NCBI RefSeq assembly: GCF_003049725.1
Contig: NZ_QAGM01000015.1
Span: forward strand, 23,927 to 87,926
Length of the DNA: 64,000 nucleotides
Reading direction: 5' to 3'
Source: Oceanimonas marisflavi
GTDB lineage: Bacteria > Pseudomonadota > Gammaproteobacteria > Enterobacterales > Aeromonadaceae
The number at the start of each line of letters is the position of its first letter. The first letter of the stretch is position 1. This document shows positions 8,755-17,581 of the stretch, piece by piece. The notes under the pieces were generated by a model. It was not told the DNA's origin and ran no database searches. It was given only the letters and a program-made list of their open reading frames with translations. The translations under genes and the position numbers were made by a program.

Positions 8755-9600
8755 ATGACATCACGTACCATCACCACCAGTTATGCGGCCCTGGACACGC
8801 AGGACGGCGCCGGCGTGCGACTACGCCGAGTGCTTGGCCAGCGTCCGGATCAACGCCTGGATCCCTTTCTGATGATGGATCACTTCGCCTCGGATGAAGC
8901 CGCCGACTACCTTGCCGGCTTTCCCGATCATCCGCACCGGGGATTTGAAACCATCACCTACATGCTCGACGGTCATATGCTGCACCGGGATCACATGGGC
9001 AACGAGGGCCACCTGCGCCCCGGTGATCTGCAGTGGATGACCGCCGGCCGGGGCGTGATCCACTCGGAAATGCCCCAGCAGGAAGCCGGGCGCATGCAGG
9101 GCTTTCAGATCTGGCTGAATCTGCCTGCGGCACTCAAGATGCAGCCGGCCCGCTATCAGGACATTGCCGCGGCCGAGCTGCCCCGCATTGTCCTGCCGGG
9201 CGGCGGCGAGCTGGTGCTGCTGGCGGGCAACCTGACCCTGGCGGATCAGCGCTGGCAAGGCCCCATTCAAAGCCCACACACTCGGCCGCTGATTGCCGAT
9301 ATTCGCCTCGCCGCCGGCGAACGGCTGACCCTGCCGCTGGCGAAGGAGCTCAGCGCCCTGCTGTATTCGTTTGAGGGCGAGATCCGTGTCGGTGAGCAGT
9401 TACTGCCGCAAAAGCAAAGCGCCCTGCTGGGCGCCGGTGACACCCTGGCGCTCACCGCCGGGCCGGAAGGCGGCCGGCTGCTGTTGCTGGCCGGACACCC
9501 GCTCAACGAGCCGGTGGTGCAATACGGCCCCTTCGTGATGAATACCCAGGCCGAAATCGAGCAGGCGATCATGGATTACCGGACCGGCAAACTGGTATAA
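8755..9600 (+). CDS. Pirin family protein (YhhW-like)
   Basis: A 281-residue bicupin of the pirin family. The metal-binding HPHRGFET and the downstream H-x-D, HSEMP motifs are intact. Some family members (YhhW) show quercetin 2,3-dioxygenase activity; the physiological substrate is unknown. The start at 8755 follows the yqjG stop closely (GAGGGACCACACC). The frame extends upstream into yqjG, but that part has no family resemblance. Confidence 0.9.
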   Translation: MTSRTITTSYAALDTQDGAGVRLRRVLGQRPDQRLDPFLMMDHFASDEAADYLAGFPDHPHRGFETITYMLDGHMLHRDHMGNEGHLRPGDLQWMTAGRGVIHSEMPQQEAGRMQGFQIWLNLPAALKMQPARYQDIAAAELPRIVLPGGGELVLLAGNLTLADQRWQGPIQSPHTRPLIADIRLAAGERLTLPLAKELSALLYSFEGEIRVGEQLLPQKQSALLGAGDTLALTAGPEGGRLLLLAGHPLNEPVVQYGPFVMNTQAEIEQAIMDYRTGKLV

Positions 9601-9629
9601 CAGGCATTTTCAGCCAACGGGAAATCATC

Positions 9630-10055
9630 ATGGATGCGCTCGAGCAACAACGCCTGAAACGTATTCTTTCCGACACCCGCACCATCGCCATGGTGGGTGC
9701 GTCAAACCGCCCGGAGCGGGTCAGCTATCAGGTGATGGACTACCTGCAACAGCAAGGCTACCGGGTGTTTCCGGTCAATCCGCAACTGGCCGGCGCCGTG
9801 ATACTGGGAGAGACCTGTGTCTCGGGCCTGGAAGATCTGGATCAGCCGGTGCAGCTGGTGAACGTGTTCCGCCGGGGTGAGTTCGCCGCCGACATCGCGC
9901 TGGACGCCATCGAGCACGAAGCCCTGTGCCTGTGGCTGCAGCAGGGCGTGACCAGCACCGCCGCCGCGGAAGCCGCCGCCGAGGCCGAGCTGGAATATGT
10001 GGAGGATTACTGCATCAAGGTGGCCCACCGGGAACTGTTGGGCGGCCCAATGTAA
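9630..10055 (+). CDS. CoA-binding domain protein (YccU-like)
   Basis: A 141-residue single-domain CoA-binding (Rossmann-like) protein with the typical IAMVGASNRPERVSYQVMDYL start and the FPVNP and LVNVFRR segments. The family resembles the CoA-binding domain of succinyl-CoA synthetase; the role of the stand-alone proteins is not established. It lies 29 bases after the pirin gene and probably in the same transcript, and it converges with the LysR gene to its right. Confidence 0.88.
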   Translation: MDALEQQRLKRILSDTRTIAMVGASNRPERVSYQVMDYLQQQGYRVFPVNPQLAGAVILGETCVSGLEDLDQPVQLVNVFRRGEFAADIALDAIEHEALCLWLQQGVTSTAAAEAAAEAELEYVEDYCIKVAHRELLGGPM

Positions 10056-10094
10056 CGGGCCGGTGCCTGCCAGCCAGAAAGTGCCGGCCGAGTG

Positions 10095-10967
10095 TCACCC
10101 CAGCGCCGGCTTCTGTTCCAGCAGCTCAAAAAAGGCCCGAACCGCCGGCATTGGGTATGCCTCCTTCAGACAGACAAAATACTCGGTCACATTGAGCACC
10201 GCATCCCGAATCGACAGCGCATGCAGCCGGTTGTCGTTGCCCACCTCACTGGCGCCGATCACGCCGATACCGAGTCCGGCGGCCACCGCTTCCCGCATGC
10301 CTTCACGGCTGCCAATCTCAAGCAGCTTGCCCGGCCTGATATCGTGCCGGCGCATGGCCTGCTCAAAAATGGCCCAGGTATTGGATCCCCGCTCCCGCTG
10401 GATCAGCTGCTGGCCGTCCAGTTCGCTGAAATGAATGCTGCTGCGTCGGCCCCATTCATGCCCTTTTGGCACCAGTACCACAATCTGGTCCTTGCGATAG
10501 GGCAGCGCATGCAGACGGTTGTCCTCGATGTATTCGGGCATAACGCCAATGTCGGCGCGCATATCGTACAAATCGTTCAGCACCCGCTCGCTGTTGCCAA
10601 ACTGCACCGACAGTGAAATATCGGGATAGCGCCGGTAAAACTCTCCCAGCAGCGGCACCACCAGATAAGGGCTGTCGGCCACCACGCTGATCCTGCCGCT
10701 GATCAGCCCCTGCGCCCGGGACAGCAACTGTTCCGCCTCCGCCTCGAGATAGGACTGGCGACGGGTAATCTCCAGCAATGCCCGGCCCAGTCCGGTCAAT
10801 ACCACTCCCCGCCCGTGACGCTTGAACAGCTTGACGCCATAACGCGCTTCCAGGGATTTAACGTGATCCGACAGGGTCGGCTGGGTCACATGCAGGGATT
10901 CTGCCGCCTTGGTGTAACTGCCCTGGCTGGCGACCGCATGAAAGGCCCGGAGCTGTGCATAATTCAT
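10095..10967 (-). CDS. LysR-type regulator of the phosphonate cluster
   Basis: A 290-residue LysR regulator. The N-terminal winged HTH (YTKAAESLHVTQPTLSDHVKSLE) is well formed, followed by a substrate-binding domain. It is divergent from phnW with a 125-base shared promoter region. LysR-type regulators are known for other aminoethylphosphonate clusters. The likely inducer is 2-aminoethylphosphonate or a pathway intermediate. The dyads listed at 10990, 12501 and 14031 are candidate sites for it. Confidence 0.85.
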   Translation of the reverse strand: MNYAQLRAFHAVASQGSYTKAAESLHVTQPTLSDHVKSLEARYGVKLFKRHGRGVVLTGLGRALLEITRRQSYLEAEAEQLLSRAQGLISGRISVVADSPYLVVPLLGEFYRRYPDISLSVQFGNSERVLNDLYDMRADIGVMPEYIEDNRLHALPYRKDQIVVLVPKGHEWGRRSSIHFSELDGQQLIQRERGSNTWAIFEQAMRRHDIRPGKLLEIGSREGMREAVAAGLGIGVIGASEVGNDNRLHALSIRDAVLNVTEYFVCLKEAYPMPAVRAFFELLEQKPALG

Positions 10968-10989
10968 TGATTACACCTATATCATGAAT

Positions 10990-11006
10990 ACAAATTATCG
11001 ATTTGT
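10990..11006. promoter_or_regulatory. Candidate operator dyad, phnW / lysR divergent promoter
   Basis: The 17-base dyad ACAAATTATCGATTTGT lies between the divergent LysR and phnW genes. Its right half CGATTTGT recurs in the promoters of the MFS gene and phnA. The string CCTATATCA ends 14 bases before the CGATT core here and at exactly the same distance in the phnA promoter. It has a T-N-A LysR-type dyad character. Binding is inferred. Confidence 0.5.
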
Positions 11007-11092
11007 TGGATATTTTTAAAGCTATTACAAATAGCAGTGCAAAGCAAAAAAACCGTGTTCAGTCTTACCGCCTAAAACCAGAGGGTGACATC

Positions 11093-12238
11093 ATGAAACC
11101 AATCGCACTTCCCGACAGCCCCTACCTTTTGCTGACCCCGGGTCCGCTGACCACCACCGCCAGCATCAAGCACAAGATGATGGCCGATGCCTGTACCTGG
11201 GATGACGATTACAACAATGTGGTGCAGCAAATACGTGCCCGCCTGGTACGGCTGGCCACTCCACAATCCGGCTATACCTCGGTACTGATGCAGGGCAGCG
11301 GCACCGCCAGCGTCGAATCGGTTATCGGCTCGGTCATTCCCGGGCAGGGCAAACTGGTGGTGGTCGCCAACGGCGTCTACGGCCAGCGCATCGCCCAGAT
11401 CGCCAGTTATCTGCGCATCCCCCATCACCTGCTGGACGCCGGCGAAACCGCAGGCCCGGATCTGGCTGCCCTGGAGCAGTTGCTGGCCTCGGATCCGGCG
11501 ATCACTCATGTAGCCGTGGTGCACTGTGAAACCACCACCGGCATGCTCAACCCGATTGAAGCGGTGGGAAAAATAGTCAAGGATGCCGGCAAGATCTTTA
11601 TTGTCGATGCCATGAGCAGCTTCGGCGGCATTGAGATGGATATGGATCAACTGCAGATCGATTTTCTGATCAGCAGCGCCAACAAATGCATTCAGGGGGT
11701 GCCCGGCTTTGGCTTTATCATCGCCAAACGCAGCCGCATGGAAGAGATCAAGGGACGCGCCCGCTCCCTGAGTCTGGATCTTTACGATCAATGGAAGTGC
11801 ATGGAGGAGCACAACGGCAAATGGCGTTTCACCTCTCCGACCCATGTGGTGCGGGCCTTTGCCCAGGCACTGAACGAGCTGGACGCCGAAGGCGGTATTG
11901 CGGCGCGGGCCGGGCGCTACCGCAACAACCACAGGGTGCTGGTCAACGGCATGCGCCGGCTTGGCTTTCAGACCCTGCTGCGGGGCAGTCAGATGTCACC
12001 CATCATTACTTCCTTTTACAGCCCGGCGCACCCGGACTACCGTTTTCAGCGCTTTTACAGCCTGCTGAAACAACGGGGCTTTGTGATTTACCCGGGCAAG
12101 GTGTCCAACGCCGACTGCTTCCGTATCGGCAATATCGGCAATATTCACCCCGCCGACATAGAGCGGCTGCTGGCCGCCATCGGCCAGAGCTGCTACTGGG
12201 AGCACAAAGCATCCACCGTTGCCGCCACCGGCACCTGA
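11093..12238 (+). CDS. phnW: 2-aminoethylphosphonate:pyruvate aminotransferase
   Basis: A 381-residue class V aminotransferase. It converts 2-aminoethylphosphonate and pyruvate to phosphonoacetaldehyde and alanine in the cytoplasm. [11 protein letters not shown] at the start, VDAMSSFGG (D172) and the PLP lysine K198 in SSANKCIQG are PhnW hallmarks. The ATG at 11093 is chosen over an earlier in-frame start because of GAGGGTG just upstream and the conserved N-terminus. It is the first step of the phnWAY route encoded here. Confidence 0.95.
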   Translation: MKPIALPDSPYLLLTPGPLTTTASIKHKMMADACTWDDDYNNVVQQIRARLVRLATPQSGYTSVLMQGSGTASVESVIGSVIPGQGKLVVVANGVYGQRIAQIASYLRIPHHLLDAGETAGPDLAALEQLLASDPAITHVAVVHCETTTGMLNPIEAVGKIVKDAGKIFIVDAMSSFGGIEMDMDQLQIDFLISSANKCIQGVPGFGFIIAKRSRMEEIKGRARSLSLDLYDQWKCMEEHNGKWRFTSPTHVVRAFAQALNELDAEGGIAARAGRYRNNHRVLVNGMRRLGFQTLLRGSQMSPIITSFYSPAHPDYRFQRFYSLLKQRGFVIYPGKVSNADCFRIGNIGNIHPADIERLLAAIGQSCYWEHKASTVAATGT

Positions 12239-12256
12239 AACCGGAACCAGACATTC

Positions 12257-12290
12257 AAGGGAGCCTGCCTCTCAAGCGGCAGCCTCCCTT
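12257..12290 (+). terminator. Hairpin terminator after phnW
   Basis: AAGGGAG followed by CCTGCC pairs with GGCAG-CCTCCCTT, a long GC-rich stem with a small bulge. There is no strong U-tract, so termination may be partial. Confidence 0.5.
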
Positions 12291-12500
12291 GTCACCCCGG
12301 CCCCCTTGTGTCCGGTGCTGTTCATATCTCTTTTGATTACCAACGGGCAACTCTTGCCCGCTGACGCTGTCTCCCCCCGCTATTCTTCTGCTTCCGGCAA
12401 GCTTCTGCCGCCGTATTTTTGTTGGCAATGCTTGTCTCATCATCCAAACGCCCAATAGCTTTAATCGGAAATATAGCCTGCGGCAATAGGTTTCATACTG

Positions 12501-12513
12501 ACAAACGATTTGT
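12501..12513. promoter_or_regulatory. Candidate operator dyad before the MFS gene
   Basis: ACAAACGATTTGT is a perfect dyad (ACAAA / TTTGT around CGA), 69 bases before the transporter start. It has the same core as the phnW and phnA promoter motifs. Confidence 0.5.
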
Positions 12514-12581
12514 TGTCAAGGGCCAGACGCTCGATTCTGTTACCTCCAGTTAACAAGGAAGTAACGATGTGAGGTGTACCC

Positions 12582-13925
12582 ATGAAAAATCTGTTCTCAG
12601 TACGCAATGCACGGTTCGAACGCTGGCGCTGGCAAATCTTTGCGGTGACCTGGCTGGCCTATGCGTCTTTCTACTTTACCCGCAAGGCGTTCTCGGTCGC
12701 CAAGATGGGCATTGAAGAAGACGGCGCCTTTGAGCTCACCAAGGAAATGATGGCCAATATCGATGCCTCCTACCTGATTGCCTATGCCATCGGGCAATTT
12801 ATGTGGGGCATGTTTGCCGACCGCTTTGGCACCCGCAGGGTACTGATTGGCGGCCTGCTCGCTTCCATCGTAGCGGCACTGATGATGGGACTGTTCCATG
12901 GCGCCATGATCTTCCTGATCTTTATGTTTGTGCAGGGTCTGGCCCAGTCCACCGGCTGGTCCTCACTGTGCAAGAACGTAGGTAACTTTTTCTCCCGCCG
13001 CGAGCGTGGCCGCGTTATGGGGCTGTGGTGCACGAATTACGCCTTTGGCGGCCTGGTGGCTTCTCCCTTCGCCGGCTGGGTGGCCTATGACCTGTTCGAC
13101 GACTGGCGAATGGCCTTTGCAGCCAGTGCCGTGGTGGTCGGTGTGGTCGTGGTACTGGTGATGCTGTTCCAGCGCAACAAGCCCGAAGACATTGGTCTGC
13201 CCACCATAGAGGAATACCATCAGGAGCCGGTGGACGAACTGGATATCGACAACGCAGACAAGGCCCATGGCTGGGCCGAGGTCAAGGCGGTGTTGTCCAA
13301 CAAGGTGGTGTTGCTGCTGGGCCTGATTTATTTCCTGCTCAAACCGGCCCGCTACGCCATTCTGCTGTGGGGCCCCTATATCGTCTATCAGGAACTGTCC
13401 GATGTCTCCAAGGCCGAAGCTGCCGCCATTCCGGCCGCCTTTGAGTTCGCCGGCCTGTTTGGTCCCGTGATCCTCGGCTTTATGTCCGACAAGCTGTTCC
13501 GCTCTCGCCGCATGCCGGTGTGCGCCATCAGCCTGCTGCTGCTGACGGCGGCCCTGGCTGCCTTTATGCCGGTGGTTCACAGCGGCAGCATCGCCATGGT
13601 GGTTGGCATGCTGTTTTTAATCGGCATTACCCTTTACGGGCCCGACTCCATGGTCAGCGGCTCGGCGGCGGTGGACTTTGGTACCCGCAAGGGCGCCGGT
13701 ACCGCCACCGGTTTTGTTAACGGCTGTGGCTCCATCGGGGCGGTGCTGGGCGGCCTGTTGCCGGGCTATTTCAGCAACGAAAGCATCTTTATCGGCTTTG
13801 CCATCTGTACCTTTGTTGGCGGCCTGCTGCTGTTGCCGCTGTGGAACCTGCTGCCAAAAAGCCATGACGAGCCGGCCGGCGACGACGCCCAGACCGACGA
13901 TCTCAAGGCGGTCACCAGCCAGTAA
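12582..13925 (+). CDS. OPA-family MFS transporter, candidate phosphonate importer
   Basis: A 447-residue, twelve-span major facilitator of the organophosphate:phosphate antiporter group (GlpT/UhpT/PgtP). The family-typical N-terminus WLAYASFYFTRKAFSVAK carries the conserved arginine region, and the pairs of YxxRK-like and GPDSMVSG segments are present. It sits between phnW and phnA and shares their promoter motif. I infer import of 2-aminoethylphosphonate or phosphonoacetate, possibly in exchange for phosphate. No phosphonate ABC transporter is present in the window. Confidence 0.85.
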   Translation: MKNLFSVRNARFERWRWQIFAVTWLAYASFYFTRKAFSVAKMGIEEDGAFELTKEMMANIDASYLIAYAIGQFMWGMFADRFGTRRVLIGGLLASIVAALMMGLFHGAMIFLIFMFVQGLAQSTGWSSLCKNVGNFFSRRERGRVMGLWCTNYAFGGLVASPFAGWVAYDLFDDWRMAFAASAVVVGVVVVLVMLFQRNKPEDIGLPTIEEYHQEPVDELDIDNADKAHGWAEVKAVLSNKVVLLLGLIYFLLKPARYAILLWGPYIVYQELSDVSKAEAAAIPAAFEFAGLFGPVILGFMSDKLFRSRRMPVCAISLLLLTAALAAFMPVVHSGSIAMVVGMLFLIGITLYGPDSMVSGSAAVDFGTRKGAGTATGFVNGCGSIGAVLGGLLPGYFSNESIFIGFAICTFVGGLLLLPLWNLLPKSHDEPAGDDAQTDDLKAVTSQ

Positions 13926-13948
13926 TACATTTCAATGACAATAACCTT

Positions 13949-13972
13949 CAGGGGCGTCCACGGACGCCCCTG
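13949..13972 (+). terminator. Hairpin terminator after the MFS gene
   Basis: AGGGGCGTCC and GGACGCCCCT form a 10-base perfect stem with a two-base gap, followed by a moderately T-rich tail. Confidence 0.65.
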
Positions 13973-14030
13973 TTGCGTTTGGCGCGCCACGCAGACCTTG
14001 ATATCGGTTAATCCTATATCAAAAATAAAA

Positions 14031-14043
14031 ACTAACGATTAGT
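14031..14043. promoter_or_regulatory. Candidate operator dyad before phnA
   Basis: ACTAACGATTAGT is a perfect dyad around CGA. CCTATATCA at 14013-14021 lies at the same 14-base distance from the CGATT core as in the phnW promoter. Confidence 0.5.
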
Positions 14044-14070
14044 GCTATATCTGGCCGGCCGGTAGATTGA

Positions 14071-15378
<1,308 letters not shown>

Positions 15379-15395
15379 CCCACAACAGCATTCCG

Positions 15396-15416
15396 CCGCG
15401 CCCTGTCATGGCGCGG
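15396..15416 (+). terminator. Intercistronic hairpin between phnA and phnY
   Basis: CCGCGCC and GGCGCGG form a 7-base perfect stem in the 86-base gap. There is no U-tract, so it may moderate read-through or protect the mRNA rather than terminate. Confidence 0.35.
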
Positions 15417-15464
15417 CCATCTCTCAGACAGGCCCGGCAGGGCTAGGGAAACGAGGAAAAGCCA

Positions 15465-16898
15465 ATGAGCAACTTTCATATTCGCCACGAAGCCATGCGT
15501 ATTGCCGGTCAGCGGGTCGATAACGATCGCCGCATCGAGGTGCGCTACCCCTATACCAACGAGGTGATCGGCAGTGTGCCCTGCGCCACCGTCGAAGACG
15601 TCAGGCATGCCTTTCGCACCGCAGCCGACTACCAGCCGGCGCTGAGCCGCTACGATCGTCACCGCATTCTGCAGCGCACCGCCGAGCTGCTGATGGCGCA
15701 CAAGGAGGAGCTGTCCGATCTGATCACCCTGGAGGCCGGCATCAGCAAAAAAGACTCCCTGTACGAAGTCACCCGCGCCTACGATGTGTTCATGCTGTCC
15801 GGGCTGCTGTGCCTGCAGGATGATGCCGAGGTGTTTTCCTGCGACATTACCCCCAATGGCCAGAAGCGCAAGATCTACACCATGCGCTCGCCGCTGCGGG
15901 CCATCGCCGCCATTACCCCTTTCAACCATCCGCTGAACCAGGTGGCCCACAAGATCGCGCCCTCGATCGCCACCAACAACTGCATGGTGCTCAAGCCGTC
16001 GGAGAAAACCCCGCTGACCGCCCTGCTGCTGGCGGATCTGCTCTACGAGGCCGGGCTGCCGCCGGCGATGTTCTCGGTGATCACCGGGGATCCGGCGGAG
16101 ATCTGCGATGAAATGCTGACCAGTGAGCACTCCGACATGATCACCTTCACCGGCGGCGTGGAGATCGGCAAATACATTGCCGGCAAGGCCGTGTACAAGC
16201 GCCAGTTGCTGGAGCTGGGCGGCAATGATCCGCTGATCGTAATGGAAGACGCGGATCTGGATCGCGCCGCCACCCTGGCGGTAAACGGCGCCACCAAGAA
16301 CTCGGGCCAGCGCTGCACCGCCGTCAAGCGGATCCTGGTGGTGGAGTCGGTGGCCGATCGTTTTGTCGAGCTGGTGACCGAAAAGGCGAAAGCCATTCGC
16401 TGCGGCGATCCCATGTCGCCGGACAGTGACATGGGCACCGTTATCGACGAAGAAGCCGCCATGCTGTTTGAACGGCGGGTCAATCTGGCGCTGGAAGCCG
16501 GTGCCGAGCTGAAATACGGCCATCAGCGCAACGGCGCCCTGTACGGCCCCACCGTGATCGACCGGGTGCCTCCCGAGGCGGAAGTGGTGCTGCAGGAGAC
16601 CTTTGGCCCCGTGATTCCGATCATTCGCTGCCCGGACGATATTGAGCAGGTGATTCAAATCTCCAACTCCACCGCCTACGGCCTGTCATCCGGGATCTGT
16701 ACCGACAACCTGAAGTACATCACCCGCTTTATTGAAGGGCTGCAGGTAGGCACCGTCAATGTGTGGGAAGTACCGGGCTACCGTATTGAAATGTCTCCCT
16801 TCGGCGGCATCAAGGACTCCGGCCTGGGTTACAAGGAGGGGGTGCTGGAAGCCATGAAGCACTACACCAACCTGAAGACCTACTCCCTGCCCTGGTAA
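15465..16898 (+). CDS. phnY: Phosphonoacetaldehyde dehydrogenase
   Basis: A 477-residue aldehyde dehydrogenase that oxidises phosphonoacetaldehyde to phosphonoacetate, linking PhnW to PhnA. The general base is E250 in LELGGNDP and the nucleophile C284 in [11 protein letters not shown], the PhnY form of the active-site motif. [15 protein letters not shown] is also characteristic. The start follows GAGGAAAAGCC. No phnX (phosphonatase) is present, so the cluster encodes the hydrolytic phnWAY variant described in Sinorhizobium meliloti. Confidence 0.93.
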   Translation: MSNFHIRHEAMRIAGQRVDNDRRIEVRYPYTNEVIGSVPCATVEDVRHAFRTAADYQPALSRYDRHRILQRTAELLMAHKEELSDLITLEAGISKKDSLYEVTRAYDVFMLSGLLCLQDDAEVFSCDITPNGQKRKIYTMRSPLRAIAAITPFNHPLNQVAHKIAPSIATNNCMVLKPSEKTPLTALLLADLLYEAGLPPAMFSVITGDPAEICDEMLTSEHSDMITFTGGVEIGKYIAGKAVYKRQLLELGGNDPLIVMEDADLDRAATLAVNGATKNSGQRCTAVKRILVVESVADRFVELVTEKAKAIRCGDPMSPDSDMGTVIDEEAAMLFERRVNLALEAGAELKYGHQRNGALYGPTVIDRVPPEAEVVLQETFGPVIPIIRCPDDIEQVIQISNSTAYGLSSGICTDNLKYITRFIEGLQVGTVNVWEVPGYRIEMSPFGGIKDSGLGYKEGVLEAMKHYTNLKTYSLPW

Positions 16899-16906
16899 TG
16901 CCCCAT

Positions 16907-16935
16907 AACATCAGGCCCGTATCGGGCCTGGTGTT
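16907..16935. terminator. Bidirectional terminator between phnY and PCuAC gene
   Basis: AACATCAGGCCCG pairs with CGGGCCTGGTGTT across a three-base loop. It lies between convergent genes and could serve both, though U-tracts are weak. Confidence 0.6.
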
Positions 16936-16943
16936 ACCCGGGT

Positions 16944-17432
16944 TCAGTGATGATGATGGCCGTCGTCGTGAGCCTGTTTTACCGGTTTGGGGGCATCCGC
17001 ATCCACCGAGATCTCCACGTCTACCTCGCCCACCTGCTTAAACTGCAGGGTCAGGGGAAAACGGTCTCCCAGCTGGGGCGCCCGCTTCAGCCCCATCAGC
17101 ATCAGGTGATGGCCACCCGGCGCCAGGATTACCGCTTCGCCTGCCGGCACCGGCAGGTTCTCAAGCTGGCGCATTTTCATCATGTCACCGTCCATCAGGT
17201 GGGTATGAATTTCCACCCGCTCGGCCAGGGGGGTGCTGGCGCCCAGCAGCACATCACCGGTCTGACCCTGGTTGCTGATCACCAGATAGGCGCTGCCGTT
17301 GGTCACCATGGGCGGAACCGGACGGCTCCAGGGGTGATCGATATGCAGCCCGCCCTGCTCATACTCATGGGCCAGGGCGCCGCTGGCGCTCAGCAACAAC
17401 AGTGAAGCAACGGCACTACGCAGCATCTTCAT
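16944..17432 (-). CDS. Periplasmic copper chaperone PCu(A)C
   Basis: A 162-residue PCuAC-family (DUF461) protein. Residues 1-21 are a signal peptide. The copper motif H-x10-M-x21-H-x-M is complete: H76, M87, H109, M111. A C-terminal HDDGHHHH tail adds further metal ligands. The family delivers Cu(I) to the CuA site of cytochrome oxidase. It stands alone here; the usual partner Sco gene is not adjacent. A 16-base imperfect palindrome (17461-17476) lies in its leader and could be a regulator site. Confidence 0.9.
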   Translation of the reverse strand: MKMLRSAVASLLLLSASGALAHEYEQGGLHIDHPWSRPVPPMVTNGSAYLVISNQGQTGDVLLGASTPLAERVEIHTHLMDGDMMKMRQLENLPVPAGEAVILAPGGHHLMLMGLKRAPQLGDRFPLTLQFKQVGEVDVEISVDADAPKPVKQAHDDGHHHH

Positions 17433-17512
17433 GGGCTTACTCCTGAAAATAAAAAGACAGTGCCCGGGTCCGGGCAGCCGGGAACGTCATTACAAAGCGC
17501 CATGTTAACACG

Positions 17513-17554
17513 AATAAAAACGCCGGAAGTGCAGCGAAATAACGCACTTCCGGC
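17513..17554 (-). terminator. Intrinsic terminator after the NhaC-type gene
   Basis: On the minus strand GCCGGAAGTGC pairs with GCACTTCCGGC and is followed by GTTTTTATT, an almost ideal intrinsic terminator. Confidence 0.8.
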
Positions 17555-17581
17555 TTATGGCGCGTGATGACAGGGCGCTGA

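Larger units (their letters stand above)
12239..12581. other. Intergenic region, phnW to MFS gene
   Basis: 343 bases without a convincing gene. It holds a terminator-like hairpin just after phnW (12257-12290) and, near the right end, the candidate operator dyad at 12501-12513 in front of the transporter gene. The middle contains only short, poorly supported frames. Confidence 0.6.
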
